DNA from: Rhizophagus irregularis | Lineage: Eukaryota > Glomeromycota > Glomeromycetes > Glomerales > Glomeraceae | NCBI RefSeq assembly: GCF_026210795.1 | Contig: NC_089445.1 | Span: 2,480,001-2,544,000 of the forward strand | Reading direction: 5' to 3' | Length of the DNA stretch: 64,000 nucleotides | Part shown: in pieces, positions 62,259 to 64,000 of the stretch | Position numbering within the stretch: position 1 is the stretch's first letter | Layout: each line of letters starts with the position of its first letter | Notes under the pieces: model-generated | Told to the model about the DNA's origin: nothing | Databases searched by the model: none | The model's input: only the letters and a program-made list of their open reading frames with translations | Position numbers and translations under genes: made by a program

Positions 62259-62910
62259 TGGTGCCGGAAGTCTATACTCGACAATAAAAATGTAACACTT
62301 AAAAATCTTTCAACTCCTTAAAAAAAAATACAATTTAGAAAAAATAAACTGGTAACTTTATTCTTTGAGGTAAGCTCTATCAAATTACCGGTCAGATTTT
62401 TAAAAAGAAGATCTACGTAAAAAGTTATATGTTAGCCAGAACTTATGATAATTTGGGCCGACTCCATGCATTGTGATAATGCCAGCCCGAATTATCATAA
62501 TATGAATCAAATGTAATTTTTTTAAAAAAAAATTTTTTATCAATGTATGACTTTTATGAAATGGTAGTTGCGATTTATTGCTGAAATCTACTTTTTCTTA
62601 TCTGTTATGTTTTATCTTGTTTGTAATAAATTTTCAAAAACCGCATTTTATTAGTATTTTACACGAGAAATCCGATTTTTATTGGCTGAATTCCGGATCA
62701 CATGATATAGAATCGGCTCAGAAAAGGACAAATTTATCCTGAACCGGGGTCCAGGTTCTTTATCCTAAACCCCTATATTTTCAGAGTAATCGTCACGTGA
62801 TTAATACAGTTGCGGTCTAGGATAAGAACCTGAACCCCGGTCTATTTTAAGGACACTCCAGAAAATTAAAACAAAATCACGTGACTGTTGAGTATAGACT
62901 TCCGGCACCA
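62259..62910. mobile_element. 652-bp TIR element, TA duplication
   Basis: Begins TGGTGCCGGAAGTCTATACT and ends AGTATAGACTTCCGGCACCA. The 25-bp arms differ at one position and TA flanks both ends. Internal inverted repeats include GGGTCCAGGTTCTTTATCC / GGATAAGAACCTGAACCCC, and a palindrome near 62440-62500 (TTATGATAATTTGGGCC / GCCCGAATTATCATAA). There is no ORF, so it is a non-autonomous Tc1/mariner-like element or a composite of nested MITEs. Confidence 0.8.
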
Positions 62911-62912
62911 TA

Positions 62913-64000
62913 GATACTTTATTGATCAGATGTAACTTAACTAACTTTATGATGATTGTTTTTATTAATGATTTTTATAATACTAATAAAGAGATTATTA
63001 AAATAAATAAATAAATAAATCATATATTATTCTTAGTGTTTGGTTTCACAAACCAGAACGAGTCAAGACTGAACCAAATTGGTGGAACTGACTCTAAAAA
63101 CCAGTTCAGAACAGAGTATACATTACAAATATGAAATATTATTAAACATGCTAAGAACAAACTATTTAGCGAAAATCAAGTTAATTATATTTACAAATAA
63201 AATACGTAATCTATTATAGCGAAAGTAAGTAAAATGTAGTATCTTATTAGTTTATTATATCTAGGTAACGGTGACTGTTAAACGTCCGAAGCGGGCGTCA
63301 CGCTGCACGTTTTCCAAAGTGAAATTTTAATAGGTGTTATATTTTGCAACGATTTATAAACATCACGAGCACAATGTCTTTCACGTTTTTATGAGTTTCA
63401 TTTTCTCAAATTTTGCGTTTTCTAAGTGCTTCTGGATGAATAAATACAGACTGGCTATCCATTTTATATTTTTTAATTTATTATTTAAGATTTTAATAAC
63501 GAAAATAAATTACGCAAGATATAAGTTATATTTTTTCATTTATTATATTTTTTCGTTTATTATTAATGAATCTTAAATTACATGAAGAAATAATTTAACA
63601 ACAACTAAATTTATTATATACATCTTATGAAGGTTAAACCAAAGTTTAATTCTATGCTTATAGTATCGAAATTAATATTTTATTTTTATTTTTATTTTTA
63701 AAATATAGACACGACTGGGGTCTAACGCTAAATAAGAATAAACATAAACTAAAAGTCTAATAAATTCTTAACTAATGATAAAACCCAACTTCTCGGGAGG
63801 AGCCCGAAGGAGTCGTCTTGCCTTTTATTCTATAGAACAATCGGCATAACCTTATGTCGCGAGAATACGATCCAAAGAAAAAGAAGAGCAACTTTAAAAA
63901 AATCTCAAGAAAAAAAAACAAGAAAAATTAGTAAAATCCGTATTTTGCTTTCAGCCCTAAGACTGCCACTTGTCAATACTGTCATAAGTGGAATGGTTCA
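62913..64000. other. Intergenic, no gene seen
   Basis: AT-rich. The stretch 63040-63115 is another short-word island (GGTTTCACAAACC, AACCAGTTC and complements). A less AT-rich patch at 63250-63315 and another at 63785-63860 (CTCGGGAGGAGCCCGAAGG) stand out in composition, but I cannot assign them to a gene or RNA. Confidence 0.45.

Noticed and set aside
63785-63860. GC-richer patch with CTCGGGAGGAGCCCGAAGG considered as a structured RNA gene.
   Set aside because: No cloverleaf, no internal promoter boxes and no paired arms beyond a short stem could be found.
1-64000. LTR retrotransposons, tRNA, rRNA and CRISPR arrays.
   Set aside because: No long direct terminal repeats with polyprotein frames, no GTTCGA-type T-loop within a cloverleaf, no rRNA-like block and no regularly spaced repeats were seen.

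Overview
The window is AT-rich, intron-dense eukaryotic DNA, most likely from an arbuscular mycorrhizal fungus (Glomeromycotina, Rhizophagus-like). This is an inference. It rests on many short GT-AG introns, on a WD40-like/ion-transport gene family and a BTB/BACK-like fragment that I know mainly from that group, and on heavy MITE-like repeat content. I see no rRNA, tRNA, CRISPR or prokaryotic feature.

Layout. (1) 1852-5518, 50183-53782 and 58451-62087 (all +) are three intact 18-exon paralogues encoding about 762-767 aa. They match only the C-terminal ubiquitin-like (HUBL) region of USP7/Ubp15-type deubiquitinases. The MATH and catalytic domains are absent, and the HUBL1-HUBL2 block is duplicated inside each protein. 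(2) 10293-46049 holds a minus-strand array of ABCG (WBC) half-transporters with 9 exons. Three are intact (10293-13082, 28435-31138, 38226-40956). One has two frameshifts (43286-46049). One is broken into a 3' piece (16638-17104) and a 5' piece (24429-25723). (3) Between those two pieces lie an HSP70 N-terminal relic and a decayed WD40-like/ion-channel gene (19057-24016) with several disabling changes. (4) A polyadenylated retroposon (56208-58178) with a perfect 20-bp target-site duplication sits in the promoter region of the third USP7-like gene. It carries one intronless 503-codon ORF with RRM-like segments, and no reverse transcriptase.

The intergenic DNA is mostly duplicated flanks of the ABCG and USP7-like units, cut by small inverted-repeat elements. 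Several have TA target duplications, and one has a 9-bp duplication with an empty site in a paralogous copy. It also holds islands built from one short self-complementary word, and two palindromic repeats with CCCTAA-like cores. Exon coordinates were derived by hand, by comparing paralogues and checking splice phase. Family names come from recalled motif similarity, not from a search.
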